64,000 bases of DNA. Origin: Verrucomicrobiota bacterium. Its GTDB lineage: Bacteria > Verrucomicrobiota > Verrucomicrobiia > Opitutales > Opitutaceae. Made by a program: the position numbers and the translations under genes. The notes under the pieces were generated by a model. The model was not told the origin of the DNA. It saw nothing but the letters and a program-made list of their open reading frames with translations, and made no database searches. Positions 51,427 through 60,516 of this stretch are shown piece after piece. Location: assembly GCA_023416735.1 (NCBI GenBank), contig JAEZGX010000039.1:87666-151665 (forward strand), in the 5' to 3' direction. Within the stretch, counting starts at the first letter, position 1. Every line of letters starts with the position of its first letter.

Positions 51427-52722
51427 CTATTGCTCGCGCCATTCGACGTCGGCGCCGAGGGATTTCAGATTTTCGACGAAGTTGGGATGGGCGCGTTTGA
51501 TGGTATCGGCGCTGCGGACGATGGATTTTCCCGGGATGCTGGCGGCGACCATGTAGAGGCCGACGGCGGCGCGGATGATGTAAGGGGCGTCGACGGTGGT
51601 CGGACGCAGCGGACGGTCGCCGAAGACGATGATGCGATGCGGATCGCTGACGACCACGTGCGCGCCGAACTTCGAGAGCTCGGGCATCCAGGTGAAGCCG
51701 CCCTCGTAAACTTTATTCCAGAACTGCACGGCGCCCTTTGCGCGGACGGCGAGGGCGATCATGCAGGGAAGAAGATCGACGGGAAAATAGGGCCAGGGGG
51801 CGGCTTCGATTTTCGGGAGGAGGTTGGTGGTGAACGGTTGTTCAATCTCGAGCTTCTGTTTGCGGCGGACGATGGCGGTGTCGCCGTCGTGCTCGATTTT
51901 CACGCCCAGTTTTTCGAACGCGCGGGTGATGAGATCGAAGTGGTGCGGGAGCGAATGGCGGACTTTGATTTCACCGCCGGTGATGGCGCCAAGGGCGAGG
52001 AAGGTGACGACCTCGTGGTAGTCGGTGTTGATGGTAAACGTGCCGCCTTTGAGGCGTTTCACGCCCTGAACGGTGATCTTGCTGGTGCCGACGCCGGTGA
52101 TTTTGGCGCCCATGCCGATGAGGACTTCGCAGAGATCCTGGACGTGCGGTTCGCTGGCGGCGTTGATGAGGGTGGATTCGCCGTCGGCGAGGGCGGCGGC
52201 CATGACGAAGTTTTCGGTGGCGGTGACCGACATGTAGTCGGGCCAGTGGCGGGCGCCGGTGAAACGATCGGCGAGGGACATGCGGAGATCGCCGTTGTGG
52301 GAGATGCGCGCGCCGAGCTTTTCGAGGATCTCGAGATGTGGATCCAATTCCCGGATACCGAGGGAGCAGCCCTTGGCGTTGGCGGGGATCTTGAATTTTT
52401 TGATGCGTTGGAGGAGAGGCGCGAAGAGGAGCACCGAGGAACGCATGCCGGAGGGGAGTTCGCCCTCGAGGCGGGACGTGTCGAAGGTGGAGTGGTCGAC
52501 GGAAAGCGTGCCGGCGGCGCGGTCCCATGTGACGCGCGAGCCCTGCTCGCCGAAGAACGTGACGAGCTTTTCGACGTCGGTGATGGCGGGGACGTTGAGG
52601 AGGCGGATCGGGGCGTCGGTGAGCAGCGTCGCGCAGAGAATCGGGAGAACGGAGTTCTTGTTGCCCGAAGGCGTGATGGTGCCGGAGAGCGGTTTGCCGC
52701 CGTGGACGATGAGGTCGGGCAT
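51427..52722 (-). CDS. murA: UDP-N-acetylglucosamine 1-carboxyvinyltransferase MurA
   Basis: 431 residues. First committed step of peptidoglycan synthesis: transfer of enolpyruvate from PEP to UDP-GlcNAc. Catalytic Cys lies in NAKGCSLGIRELDPH (E. coli Cys115 region, so fosfomycin-sensitive type), GKPLSGTITPSGNKNSVLP carries the active-site Lys/Asn, and the tail has LRPTTVDAPYIIRAAVGLYM and KSIVRSADTIKRAHPNF. Length normal. Minus strand, 50 bp upstream of ruvB; probably co-transcribed. Confidence 0.95.
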   Translation of the reverse strand: MPDLIVHGGKPLSGTITPSGNKNSVLPILCATLLTDAPIRLLNVPAITDVEKLVTFFGEQGSRVTWDRAAGTLSVDHSTFDTSRLEGELPSGMRSSVLLFAPLLQRIKKFKIPANAKGCSLGIRELDPHLEILEKLGARISHNGDLRMSLADRFTGARHWPDYMSVTATENFVMAAALADGESTLINAASEPHVQDLCEVLIGMGAKITGVGTSKITVQGVKRLKGGTFTINTDYHEVVTFLALGAITGGEIKVRHSLPHHFDLITRAFEKLGVKIEHDGDTAIVRRKQKLEIEQPFTTNLLPKIEAAPWPYFPVDLLPCMIALAVRAKGAVQFWNKVYEGGFTWMPELSKFGAHVVVSDPHRIIVFGDRPLRPTTVDAPYIIRAAVGLYMVAASIPGKSIVRSADTIKRAHPNFVENLKSLGADVEWREQ

Positions 52723-52740
52723 GTGCGGGAAGCTGAGAGT

Positions 52741-52800
52741 CTAGAGCCTGGAGCTGAGGAAAAGTGGAGAGTCGAGGGAGGAGAGTTGAGAGCGGAGGAA
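52741..52800. repeat. AGAGCCTGGAGCTGAGG intergenic repeat
   Basis: TCTAGAGCCTGGAGCTGAGG then GTGGAGAGTCGAGGG and AGGAGAGTTGAGAGCGGAGG. The 17-mer at 52744-52760 is identical to the in-gene copy at 17823. Nothing coding is visible in the rest of the murA-52929 gap. Confidence 0.7.
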
Positions 52801-52873
52801 GACGGGCGTCGAAGGGGATTTGGCGGTTTAGGCGGAATGACAACTTTCTTATGGGGAAATCGCGGAGGGCAGG

Positions 52874-52906
52874 CGCAAAAAAAGAGCGGCTCGGATGAGC
52901 CGCTCT
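52874..52906 (-). terminator. Rho-independent terminator of the RGG-rich gene
   Basis: On the minus strand AGAGCGGCTC-ATCC-GAGCCGCTCT (perfect 10-bp stem, 52883-52906) followed by TTTTTT (52877-52882). It is 22 bp after the minus-strand stop at 52929. Confidence 0.9.
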
Positions 52907-52928
52907 GCGTGAGGATCGTTTTGGCGCG

Positions 52929-54029
52929 TTAAATGGCGCCGCCGCCCTGCTGGCCTTCGGGGTTCGGGCCGCGGTCGCCGCGATCATCGCGGAAACGTCC
53001 GCGACCGCCACGACGACGGCGACGGCCGTTGCCGCCTTCGTAGCGGCGTTCGCCGCCCTGAGCTTGGTCGCCGCCCTGGAAGCCCTCGGGGCGGGGCTGG
53101 CGATCTTCGCGCGGGCCGCGGTTTTCGCCGCCTTGGTAGTTGCCCCGACCGCGTCCGCCGCGGTGACGGCGGCGGTGGCGGTGTTCGCCCTCGCGTTGTT
53201 CGCCTTCGCGGCGCTCGCCGCCGGTCGAGGGGGTGGCGGGTTGCTCGGTGTTGCCACCGAAGAGACCTTTTAGCCAGCCGAGGAAGCCGCCGGATTTTTT
53301 CTCCGGTTGACGCTGCTCGCTGGTTTGGCGCGGACGCGCGTCTCGTTGTTCGAGAGCGGTGTCGCGGCGTGGGAAGCGCGTGTCCTGGGGCTTGCCGCTG
53401 TCGCGGGGCTCGAAGTTGCGCGGGTCGCGTCCGCGACGTTCGGGTCGGAAGGACGGGCGGGGTTCGGCGCGGGTATCCTCGACGTTGTAGCCTTCGCCCC
53501 AGCTGACGGCCGGGCGTTTCGCTTCGGCGGGCGGAAGGATTTTGATCTCCGCTTTTTCGACGGAGGGTTGAATCACTTCGGCCGGGGGAGCGACGGGTTC
53601 GCCGGCGGCGGGGGCCGTGGCGGCGGGTGGCTCGGACGCGCCGGTGACGGGCGCGTTGGCGACGGGGATGTTGGTGTCCTGGACGGTTTCGGCCGGCGTC
53701 GCGGGGGCGGCGGGCTCGTTGGCGGGCGCGGTCGCGGGCGTGTTGCTCGCGAACGGGTTGGTGTATTCACGCACGGGCGTGATCACTTCGACGGCGGTCG
53801 GCTTATAGCCGGCGGCGGGTGCGGGCGCGGTGGCGGAGGCCGACTGCGGGGTGGCGCGTTTGCCGCGGGAGAGGCCGGAGCCTCGGGCGTTGCCGAAGGT
53901 TCCGGCGGCCGGAGTGGCGGCGGGCTGGCCGGTCGGCGCCGGCGTGCTCGTCGAGGCCGCGGATGGCGGCGCGTCGACGGCGGTCTCGGGAGCCGCGGAG
54001 GGCGCACCGGACGGGTTTTGGTCTGACAT
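52929..54029 (-). CDS. Disordered Ala/Pro-rich protein with C-terminal RGG/RG-rich region
   Basis: 366 residues. Residues ~1-175 are Ala/Pro/Thr-rich and disordered; the centre is Arg/Glu/Asp-rich (RPERRGRDPRNFEPRDSG); a short hydrophobic amphipathic helix follows (KKSGGFLGWLKGLFGG, about 262-277); and the end is packed with RG/RGG-type motifs (RGGRGRGNYQGG, GGRGRFRDDRGDRG). RGG tracts bind RNA and promote condensates in eukaryotes; bacterial examples are few and linked to RNA degradation enzymes. No folded RNA-binding domain is seen. It has its own terminator. Confidence 0.8.
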   Translation of the reverse strand: MSDQNPSGAPSAAPETAVDAPPSAASTSTPAPTGQPAATPAAGTFGNARGSGLSRGKRATPQSASATAPAPAAGYKPTAVEVITPVREYTNPFASNTPATAPANEPAAPATPAETVQDTNIPVANAPVTGASEPPAATAPAAGEPVAPPAEVIQPSVEKAEIKILPPAEAKRPAVSWGEGYNVEDTRAEPRPSFRPERRGRDPRNFEPRDSGKPQDTRFPRRDTALEQRDARPRQTSEQRQPEKKSGGFLGWLKGLFGGNTEQPATPSTGGERREGEQREGEHRHRRRHRGGRGRGNYQGGENRGPREDRQPRPEGFQGGDQAQGGERRYEGGNGRRRRRGGRGRFRDDRGDRGPNPEGQQGGGAI

Positions 54030-54277
54030 GTTGTATCTGTTTTTTGCTGGTGCTCAGGCCGCAGGGAGCGGCGAGCGACCGTTGGGTTAGGCTCGCGGAG
54101 CGCAATGGGTAGCGGCTCGACGCGAGCGTGAAGGGCGCAAAGTCGGGCAAATGGGTTTGTGGGGCAACTGCAAAGTCGGGGGCGGGGGAGGGAGCGACAG
54201 GCGAGTGGGGCGGTCGGCGAAGGGGGGGCAGAGTTGTCGCTTGCCAGGGGAGAGGCGGCGGCGGCAGTTTCGGCGGC

Positions 54278-54649
54278 ATGGATAAACTCGAGGAGATCTT
54301 CCAGATGCAGGACGCGTTGAACCGCCGGATCGGGGTGAATTTGCCGCCGGCGAGCGATGAGGAGAAGGCGAAGTGGATTCTTAACTACACGCGGGCGATG
54401 CAGCAGGAGACGGCGGAGCTGATCGATTCGGTGCCGTGGAAGTGGTGGGCGAAGTATCAGAAGTTCGATGAGCAGAATGCGAAAGTGGAGGTCGTGGACC
54501 TGTTTCACTTTTTGGTGTCGCTCGCGCAGACGCTGGGGATGACCGCGGACGATGTTTATCAGGCGTATCTCAAGAAGAACGCGGTGAATCACGCGCGTCA
54601 GGAAACTGGATACGCGAAGAAGGACGAAGCGGACTCCCGACATATTTGA
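54278..54649 (+). CDS. dut: Dimeric all-alpha dUTP diphosphatase (type 2 dUTPase) family
   Basis: 123 residues from ATG 54278; an extension to 54128 is arginine/glycine-rich and excluded. All-alpha NTP pyrophosphatase with the metal-binding pair ExxE (QQETAELIDS) and ExxD (VEVVDLFHFLV), and the WKWW motif of the dUTPase_2 family (Campylobacter-type). It hydrolyses dUTP to dUMP, the substrate of thymidylate synthase, which fits a genome with ThyX. It is shorter than some members (190-230 residues). Confidence 0.85.
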   Translation: MDKLEEIFQMQDALNRRIGVNLPPASDEEKAKWILNYTRAMQQETAELIDSVPWKWWAKYQKFDEQNAKVEVVDLFHFLVSLAQTLGMTADDVYQAYLKKNAVNHARQETGYAKKDEADSRHI

Positions 54650-54664
54650 GCGCGCGGGACGCTC

Positions 54665-54761
54665 ATGAGTTGAAGTTTTAGGGTTTGGGGTTGGAGTTGA
54701 GATTCCCAGCGGCAGTCACGCGGACTGAACGAGGGAATCCAGAACTCAGAACCCTGAACCG
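54665..54761. repeat. Inverted pair of GGGTTTGGGGTTGGAGTTGAG/CAGAACCCTGAACC repeats
   Basis: TTTTAGGGTTTGGGGTTGGA then GTTGAGATTCCC at the left and GGAATCCAGAACTCAGAACCC then TGAACC at the right are imperfect reverse complements (ATTCC/GGAAT, GAGTT/AACTC, GGGTTT-like/AGAACCC-like). They lie between the convergent dUTPase and thioesterase genes. Confidence 0.6.
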
Positions 54762-54767
54762 GCGCGT

Positions 54768-55229
54768 TTAGCGCGAGACGACGAAGGCGGCGGTGACGTC
54801 GACGGCGACGTTGCCGTTTTCGACGACGGAAGCTTTTAGCTTGAGCTTGGCCTTGCCGTAGCGGGAGAGGGCTTCCTTGAACTCAGCGATGGCGGCTTGG
54901 GCGGGGCGCTCGCAAATGGCGCGGAGGTCGCCGAGCACGGGGCGGCGATAGGCGGCGCGGCTTTCCTTCACGACGATGCGCCACTCGGTTTTGTCGCCGT
55001 CTTTTGCTTCCTTCATCAACTCCCACACGACGCCGTAGCCGGCGAGGGTGGCGAGGGAGACGAGGCTGCCGCCGAAAGCGGTGTTGAGCGAATTTTTGTT
55101 CTGCTCTTTCGGAGCGGTGAGGACGAGCGCCTGCGCGTCGCTGACTTCCACGCCGACGCCCATCGCTTTCGCGAGCGGGATCATTTCGTGGAGGAAGAGC
55201 TCCAAGGCGGGGACCTTCACCGATTTCAT
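54768..55229 (-). CDS. YiiD_C-type putative thioesterase
   Basis: 153 residues from the ATG at 55229. Hot-dog-fold pattern of the YiiD C-terminal domain family: LELFLHEMIPLAKAMGVGVE, LTAPKEQNKNSLNTAFGGSL (the N-x-x-x-T-x-F-G-G-S signature), and a final strand VENGNVAVDVTAAFVVS. In E. coli YiiD this domain is fused to an acetyltransferase; here it is alone. Substrate unknown. No neighbour suggests a fatty-acid role. Confidence 0.85.
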   Translation of the reverse strand: MKSVKVPALELFLHEMIPLAKAMGVGVEVSDAQALVLTAPKEQNKNSLNTAFGGSLVSLATLAGYGVVWELMKEAKDGDKTEWRIVVKESRAAYRRPVLGDLRAICERPAQAAIAEFKEALSRYGKAKLKLKASVVENGNVAVDVTAAFVVSR

Positions 55230-55458
55230 CGTAGGGGGAACGTTGCAGGAATTTTTGGCGCTCGTCAAAGCCGCTGCGGCTTCGGAGAGGGAGGAATCGG
55301 TGGACGGGCGTTTTTCTTAAGGGGAAGAACCCGGGAAGAAGTTGAAATGGATACAAGTAAGGGACTTGCAGCGAGAAAGTCGCGCCGGTGAGGCGAGCTT
55401 GGGCTGGCGGAGTTTGAGGGAGCGTGGCAAATAAACGGTTGTCTTACTTCCTTCGGCT

Positions 55459-58400
55459 ATGGCGCGGTTCTTAAAAATTCTAGCGGTCTTGGTAGTCGTG
55501 TATGCGTTGGTCGGGTTCTTCGTCGTGCCGCCCATCGCGAAGAAGCAGATCGAGGAGCGGATGGAGGAGGAGTTGGGGCGGAGCGTGACGGTGGCGCGGG
55601 TGAGGGTGAATCCCTTTGCGATCTCCGCGACGGTGGAAGGGTTGGAGGTGAGTGCGCCGGATGGCAGTGCGTCGTGGATTGGATGGCAGCGGCTGTATGT
55701 GAATGCGGATCCCTTGAAGTCGTTCACGGGCGACTGGGCGGTGGGCCAGATCGCGTTGCACGGGTTCCATGGGGCGGTGGAAGTGCGCGAGGACGGGACG
55801 CTGAATTTTTCCGATTTGATCGAGAAGTTCGGCGAGCGCGCGAGCGAGCCGAGCGAGCCTTCGATGTGGGCGCGGCCGGTGCGGATTGATCGCTTGGATG
55901 TGACGAATGCGCAGGTGACGTTCACCGATCGCTCGAAGCAGGAGGATTTCAAGACTGTGATCGGACCGATGAACTTCGCGCTGACGAAGTTTCGGACGGA
56001 AGGAACGGGCGGCGCGCCGTATCGCTTTGAAGCGACGACCGAGGCGGGGGAGCGGTTGGCTTGGATGGGGACCTTGGCAGCGGCGCCGGTGAGATCGATC
56101 GGCGATTGGCAGGTGGAGAAACTGCAGTTGGCGAAGTATGCGCCGTATCTGTCGGACCGCATGCAGGCGGTGGTCGCGAGCGGCGAGCTGACGGCGAGTG
56201 GGCGTTATGAGCTGGATCTGGCGCCGAGCGATCGGCGGATGCGTTTGAGCGAGGGAGCGCTGCAGTTGAAGGATCTTCGCGTGCTCGAGCGGAAAGAAGG
56301 TCCGGCGGTGGTTGAAGTGGGGACGCTGGAGATTTCGGGCGTGGCGGCGGACGCGCAGACGCTGGCGGTGAATGTGGATGCGGTGCGGCTGGATCAAGGA
56401 CGAGCGCGGGTGGTGCGTGGGGCGGATGGGTCCTTGAATGTCATTGCGATGCTGACGCCGAGCGAAGCGGCGACGGGTGATCAGACGCAGGAGCCGCCGG
56501 CGGGAAGCCCGCCGGATGTGGCGGTGAAGGAAATTACAGTAAAAGGATTCGCGGTGGACATGCGGGATGAGGCAGCGCCGGAGCCCGTGGAGATGAGTTT
56601 GGAGAACATCGATGCGACGGTGACGGCGTTTACGTTGCGCGAAGGCGCGCCGGTGCCGGTGAACGTGGCGTTCGATTTGAAGCCGGACGGAACGGTGAAG
56701 GTGAACGGCAACGTGACGATGAAGCCGTTTCAAGCGGTGGTGGGGATCGACGTCACGCGCGTGGCGATGGCGCCCTTCAGTCCGTATCTTCAAGGCGTGT
56801 CGCAGGCGCGGATTGCGCGCGGGTGGGTGTCGGTGAGAGGCGACGCGAATGTGAACGCGGACGGAAATGGAACGTTTTCCGGCGAAGCGAGAGTGGAAGA
56901 GGTGGCGGTCGCGGCGGGTGATCAGGCCGAGGTGGCGGGGTTGAGTGAATTTACGGCGAGTGACATCAAGGTCGCGACGGCGCCGCGGCTGGCGTTGTCG
57001 CTCGGCGAGCTGAAGCTCGTGCGGCCCTTCGCGCACGTGGTGCGGGCGGAAGACGGGACGTTGAACGTGGCGGCGCTCGGGCCGAAGGAGGAAGGTAGTC
57101 AGGATTCGGATACGGCGGAGGCGAACGAGAGCACGGGCGGCAAAGCGAAGCCGGAGATCGCGGTGACGCGCGTGCTGATCCAGGACGGAGAGTTCACCTT
57201 CAGCGATCGTTCGCTGCCGCAGCCGGTGGAGTATTCGCTGGCACCGGTGAATGGCGCGTTGCGGAATTTATCGTCGTTGCGGCCTGAAGTGGGAGACACG
57301 GAGTTTCAGGCAAGGGTGAATCGTTCGGCGGAGGTGCGGGTGTTGGGGCGGCTGAACCCGCTGGCGGCGGCGCCGATGGCGGACGTGCGGTTGGACGTGG
57401 TGTCGGTGGATCTCGTGCCGGCGAGTCCTTACTTCGGGAAATTTGCGGGCTATGAGCTGGCGAGTGGGCGTTTGTTTGTGGAGACGCGGGCGAAGCTCGA
57501 GGACGAGCGGCTGGACATGGCGAACAACATCAAGGTGGAGCAGTTTGCGCTCGGCACGGCGACGAACAGCCCGGATGCGGTGAAGCTGCCGGTGAGGTTG
57601 GGCGTGGCGCTGTTGAAGGATGCCGAAGGGAAGATCGTGCTCGATATTCCGGTGCAGGGGAGCCTGGCGGATCCGCAGTTCGATATCGGCAAGGTGGTGG
57701 GGCAGGTGTTGACGAATTTGTTCACGAAGGCGGCGACGTCGCCGTTTGCGCTGCTCGGGTCGATGTTTGGCGGCGGAGGAGAGGAGTTGGGCCAGCAGGA
57801 TTTCACGCCGGGGACACTGACGTTGACGGAGGAAAGTCGGTCGCGATTGGAGGTGGTGCGACGGGCGCTGGTGGAGCGGCCGGCGCTCAATCTCGAGATC
57901 GAAGCGGGCTACGATCGGGTGGCGGATGCGGAAGGGTTCAAGCGGACGCGGCTCGAGGATTTGTTGCGGACGGCCGTGGAGGTCGGCGAAGCGCGCGAAC
58001 TGACGCCGGAGGAACGCGAACGCGGAGTGACCGAGTTGTTTATGCAGCGGTTTCCGTCGGGCACTGCCTGGCCGGCGACGGGTGCGGTTGAAGGGGCGGG
58101 TTTGCCGGCGCAACCGAGTGTATCCGCCGAGCCGAGACAGGATGAGGAGCGGCGAGGGATTTTGCGGCGGACGTGGGACATCGCGACCTTGAAGGGACCG
58201 CGGGATTGGATCAGCGGCCGAAGCCGTCGCGAAGCGGAAGAGCGACGCGTTGCGGCGGAACGGCAGGCGGCGGAGCAGTTGGAAGCGGAGCGTCGCAGGC
58301 TCGAGGAAAGCGCGCCGGTCGGGCTGCCGTCGCTTGAGGAAATGGAGCGCGCGGTGCTGGCGAGCATCGCGGTGGAGGCGGCCGATTTCGCTCAGCTGGC

Positions 58401-58533
58401 GAACGAGCGGGCCGAGCATATTCGGGAACTGTTGTTGGCGGATGGTGCCATCGCGGAAACGCGAGTGGCGATCGCGAGGGCGGAGGGTGAGCCGAAGGTC
58501 CAGGGGGCGCGGGCGATCCTGCACTTGCGGTGA
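55459..58533 (+). CDS. DUF748 (AsmA-like) large envelope protein
   Basis: 1024 residues. Single N-terminal helix (FLKILAVLVVVYALVGFFVV) followed by long beta-rich domains of the DUF748 type (VRVNPFAISATVEGLEV, GQIALHGFHGAVEVREDGTL, repeated again later), and VTLDIPVQGSLADPQFDIG-like C-terminal segment (KIVLDIPVQGSLADPQFD). AsmA-like proteins form periplasmic bridges for lipid transport. The last ~150 residues have an alpha-helical Arg/Glu-rich region (RREAEERRVAAERQAAEQLE). The stop overlaps the next start by four bases (GTGA). Confidence 0.88.
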   Translation: MARFLKILAVLVVVYALVGFFVVPPIAKKQIEERMEEELGRSVTVARVRVNPFAISATVEGLEVSAPDGSASWIGWQRLYVNADPLKSFTGDWAVGQIALHGFHGAVEVREDGTLNFSDLIEKFGERASEPSEPSMWARPVRIDRLDVTNAQVTFTDRSKQEDFKTVIGPMNFALTKFRTEGTGGAPYRFEATTEAGERLAWMGTLAAAPVRSIGDWQVEKLQLAKYAPYLSDRMQAVVASGELTASGRYELDLAPSDRRMRLSEGALQLKDLRVLERKEGPAVVEVGTLEISGVAADAQTLAVNVDAVRLDQGRARVVRGADGSLNVIAMLTPSEAATGDQTQEPPAGSPPDVAVKEITVKGFAVDMRDEAAPEPVEMSLENIDATVTAFTLREGAPVPVNVAFDLKPDGTVKVNGNVTMKPFQAVVGIDVTRVAMAPFSPYLQGVSQARIARGWVSVRGDANVNADGNGTFSGEARVEEVAVAAGDQAEVAGLSEFTASDIKVATAPRLALSLGELKLVRPFAHVVRAEDGTLNVAALGPKEEGSQDSDTAEANESTGGKAKPEIAVTRVLIQDGEFTFSDRSLPQPVEYSLAPVNGALRNLSSLRPEVGDTEFQARVNRSAEVRVLGRLNPLAAAPMADVRLDVVSVDLVPASPYFGKFAGYELASGRLFVETRAKLEDERLDMANNIKVEQFALGTATNSPDAVKLPVRLGVALLKDAEGKIVLDIPVQGSLADPQFDIGKVVGQVLTNLFTKAATSPFALLGSMFGGGGEELGQQDFTPGTLTLTEESRSRLEVVRRALVERPALNLEIEAGYDRVADAEGFKRTRLEDLLRTAVEVGEARELTPEERERGVTELFMQRFPSGTAWPATGAVEGAGLPAQPSVSAEPRQDEERRGILRRTWDIATLKGPRDWISGRSRREAEERRVAAERQAAEQLEAERRRLEESAPVGLPSLEEMERAVLASIAVEAADFAQLANERAEHIRELLLADGAIAETRVAIARAEGEPKVQGARAILHLR

Positions 58534-58874
58534 AGGTGCGAATCGCGCACTGGTCGGGTCAAGTGGAGACCCGCGTGGAAAATGAAACGGTGCTGAACGA
58601 TTCGGCGATGGGATGCCGCAGCGGATGCGGAGCGTGTTGCATCGCGCCGTCGATTTCGTCGCCGATGCCGAAGATGCCGCGCGGGAAGAAGGCGGGGGAG
58701 CGCTGCCTGCATTTGCTTCCTGATCTTCGCTGCGAGCTCTTCGGTTTGCCGGAACGACCGGCGGTCTGCGTGAGCTTGAGGCCGGAGCCGAAGATGTGCG
58801 GAACGACGCGAGAAGAAGCGCTGCGGGTGCTGGCTGAAATGGAAGCGGCGACTTCCCCGCCGATTTTCACCTAG
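58530..58874 (+). CDS. YkgJ-family cysteine-cluster protein
   Basis: Up to 114 residues from a GTG at 58530, or 88 residues from the ATG at 58608, which is closer to the conserved core. The core has CRSGCGACCIAP, a long gap, then RCLHLL, RCELF and RPAVC, the CxxxCxxCC...C pattern of zinc/iron-chelating YkgJ/UPF0260 proteins. The segment between the two starts carries a GGAGACCCGC repeat. Function unknown; metal binding is likely. Confidence 0.8.
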   Translation: MKVRIAHWSGQVETRVENETVLNDSAMGCRSGCGACCIAPSISSPMPKMPRGKKAGERCLHLLPDLRCELFGLPERPAVCVSLRPEPKMCGTTREEALRVLAEMEAATSPPIFT

Positions 58875-58905
58875 GACCTCGCGTGAGAAAAGAAGAAGAC
58901 GTGAA

Positions 58906-59112
58906 TCACGAATTTGGGAGGTCGACCCGCTGGGTCCAAAGGTCGTCCTTTCCAAACTCTGGGCAGCAAGAGCCCTTCTCGGAGTAGCAACGCTCGCAAA
59001 GCCAACGATCGCCGATGGCGACGACTCCGAAGGCGCCGCATTCGTCGCAGGTGGCGGTGGGGTTGACGGAGTTGGCGCCGCTACTTTCGGGGGGAATTTG
59101 ATTCGGAGGCAT
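58906..59112 (-). CDS. Small zinc-ribbon-like protein
   Basis: 68 residues with CDECGAFG and LCERCYSEKGSCC, i.e. two CxxC pairs plus an extra CC, fitting one zinc ribbon. N- and C-terminal parts are polar. No family name is clear to me. It lies after the YkgJ gene, converging with it; the two cysteine-cluster genes may be unrelated. Confidence 0.68.
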   Translation of the reverse strand: MPPNQIPPESSGANSVNPTATCDECGAFGVVAIGDRWLCERCYSEKGSCCPEFGKDDLWTQRVDLPNS

Positions 59113-59150
59113 GATTCAGAGAATGCGAGTTAATGAAGTATCCATCGCGA

Positions 59151-60341
59151 TCATACGGGGCGGGCAATGGCGTGCTCCAAATCGGCGATGAGATCCGCAG
59201 GATCTTCGAGCCCGGCGGAGAGGCGGATGAGTCCGTCGGTGATGCCGGCTTGCTGGCGGGCTTCGGGCGTCATGCCGCGGTGGCTCGAGCGCGCGGGCCG
59301 CGTGACGAGCGTCTCGGGGCTGCCGAGGCTCACGGCGTGAACGATGAGTTGGAGACGTTGGAAGAAACGAATCGCGGCTTCCTCGCCGCCCGCGAGTTCG
59401 AACGAAAGAAGGCCGCCGCCGTGCTGGAGCTGGCGTTGCACAAGTTCGCGTTGGGGATGGTTGGGGAGGCCGGGGTAGTGGACGCGCGAAATTTCGCGGC
59501 GATCGGCGAGCCAGCGGGCGAGGGTCGCGCCGTTGCGGTTGTGCGCTTCCATGCGCAAAGCGAATGTGCGCAGGCCGCGCAAGACCATGGCGGCTTCGGA
59601 AGCGTTAACGGTGCCGCCGAGGTTTTTGTGGATCGCGCGATGGATCGGTGCGAGCGGTTCGCGGGAGATCAGGCATCCGCCGATCAAGTCGCCGTGTCCG
59701 TTGAGATACTTGGTCGTGGAGTGGACGATCCAATCGGCGTTGAAGTCGAACGGGCGCTGGTTGAACGGCGTGGCGACGGTGTTGTCGACGATGACGCGTG
59801 CGCCATGGGCGTGGGCCTGGCGGATCGTAGCTTCCAGGTCGATCAACCGCATCAGCGGGTTCGAGGGCGTTTCGATCAGCACGGCGCCGGCGCGGGACAC
59901 GGCTTCGAGCCAGCGGGTGGGGTCGGTTGAATCGACGGTTTCGAGCGGAAGCCGGAAGGTCGTCGAGAGGATGCGAAGCAGTTCGAAACTCCCGCCATAG
60001 ATATCGTGGTGAGTGACGAGCGGGCCGGAGCGTTCGTGCAGCGCGCAGGTGACGGCGCAGAGGACGGCGGCGTTGCCGGAGCTGGTGACCATCGCACCGG
60101 CGCCGCCTTCGAGGTTGGCGAGGGTTTGTGCAAGGGCGTCGACGGTAGGGTTGCCGAAGCGGGAATAGGCGTAGCCTTTTTTGGCGCCCGAGAAGATGGC
60201 TTCGGCCTCGTCGGCGTCGCCGAGGTCGAAGAGGGCGCTCTGGACGATGGGGGGCTGAACGGGGGTGTTGGGTGTTTCGCGTGGGTGTTGCGCGCCGGCG
60301 CGCGCGCAGAGGGTGGCGAAACGGTAGGGGATTTTGTTCAT
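59151..60341 (-). CDS. PLP-dependent trans-sulfuration enzyme (cystathionine gamma-synthase/lyase family)
   Basis: 396 residues of the Cys/Met metabolism PLP family. Seen: SRFGNPTVDALAQTLANLEG, HHDIYGGSFELL, the PLP lysine in HSTTKYLNGHGD (about residue 212), and SLGSPETLVTRPARSSH (substrate-binding Arg/Ser) near the C-terminus, ending in IRLSAGLEDPADLIADL. The family includes MetB, MetC, MetZ and methionine gamma-lyase; position does not separate them. Its upstream region has a MarR-type operator (60429) shared with the regulator gene, so it may be under MarR control. Confidence 0.9.
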   Translation of the reverse strand: MNKIPYRFATLCARAGAQHPRETPNTPVQPPIVQSALFDLGDADEAEAIFSGAKKGYAYSRFGNPTVDALAQTLANLEGGAGAMVTSSGNAAVLCAVTCALHERSGPLVTHHDIYGGSFELLRILSTTFRLPLETVDSTDPTRWLEAVSRAGAVLIETPSNPLMRLIDLEATIRQAHAHGARVIVDNTVATPFNQRPFDFNADWIVHSTTKYLNGHGDLIGGCLISREPLAPIHRAIHKNLGGTVNASEAAMVLRGLRTFALRMEAHNRNGATLARWLADRREISRVHYPGLPNHPQRELVQRQLQHGGGLLSFELAGGEEAAIRFFQRLQLIVHAVSLGSPETLVTRPARSSHRGMTPEARQQAGITDGLIRLSAGLEDPADLIADLEHAIARPV

Positions 60342-60428
60342 GGCCGAATTTTCGCGGGCGGTGGAGTCGGGGCGGCGGAGGGTGGCCGACGGATATCATC
60401 GGCATCCGAGGAGGCGGCGTGATCTGAG

Positions 60429-60449
60429 TTATATCGTTTTACGATATAA
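60429..60449. promoter_or_regulatory. MarR-type operator upstream of the trans-sulfuration gene
   Basis: Arms TTATATCGT (60429-60437) and ACGATATAA (60441-60449) are perfect reverse complements around TTT. It lies about 90 bp upstream of the trans-sulfuration start. A close relative lies at 61043 upstream of the MarR gene. Confidence 0.75.
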
Positions 60450-60516
60450 GCGGAGTTTGGCAAGGGGTGAGGTCGCGCGCGGAAGCAAGCCGATCACCGG
60501 CGCGCCGGTGGATTCC

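Noticed and set aside
55480..57036. 518-codon minus-strand ORF
   Set aside because: Antisense to the DUF748 gene; Arg/His-rich shadow.
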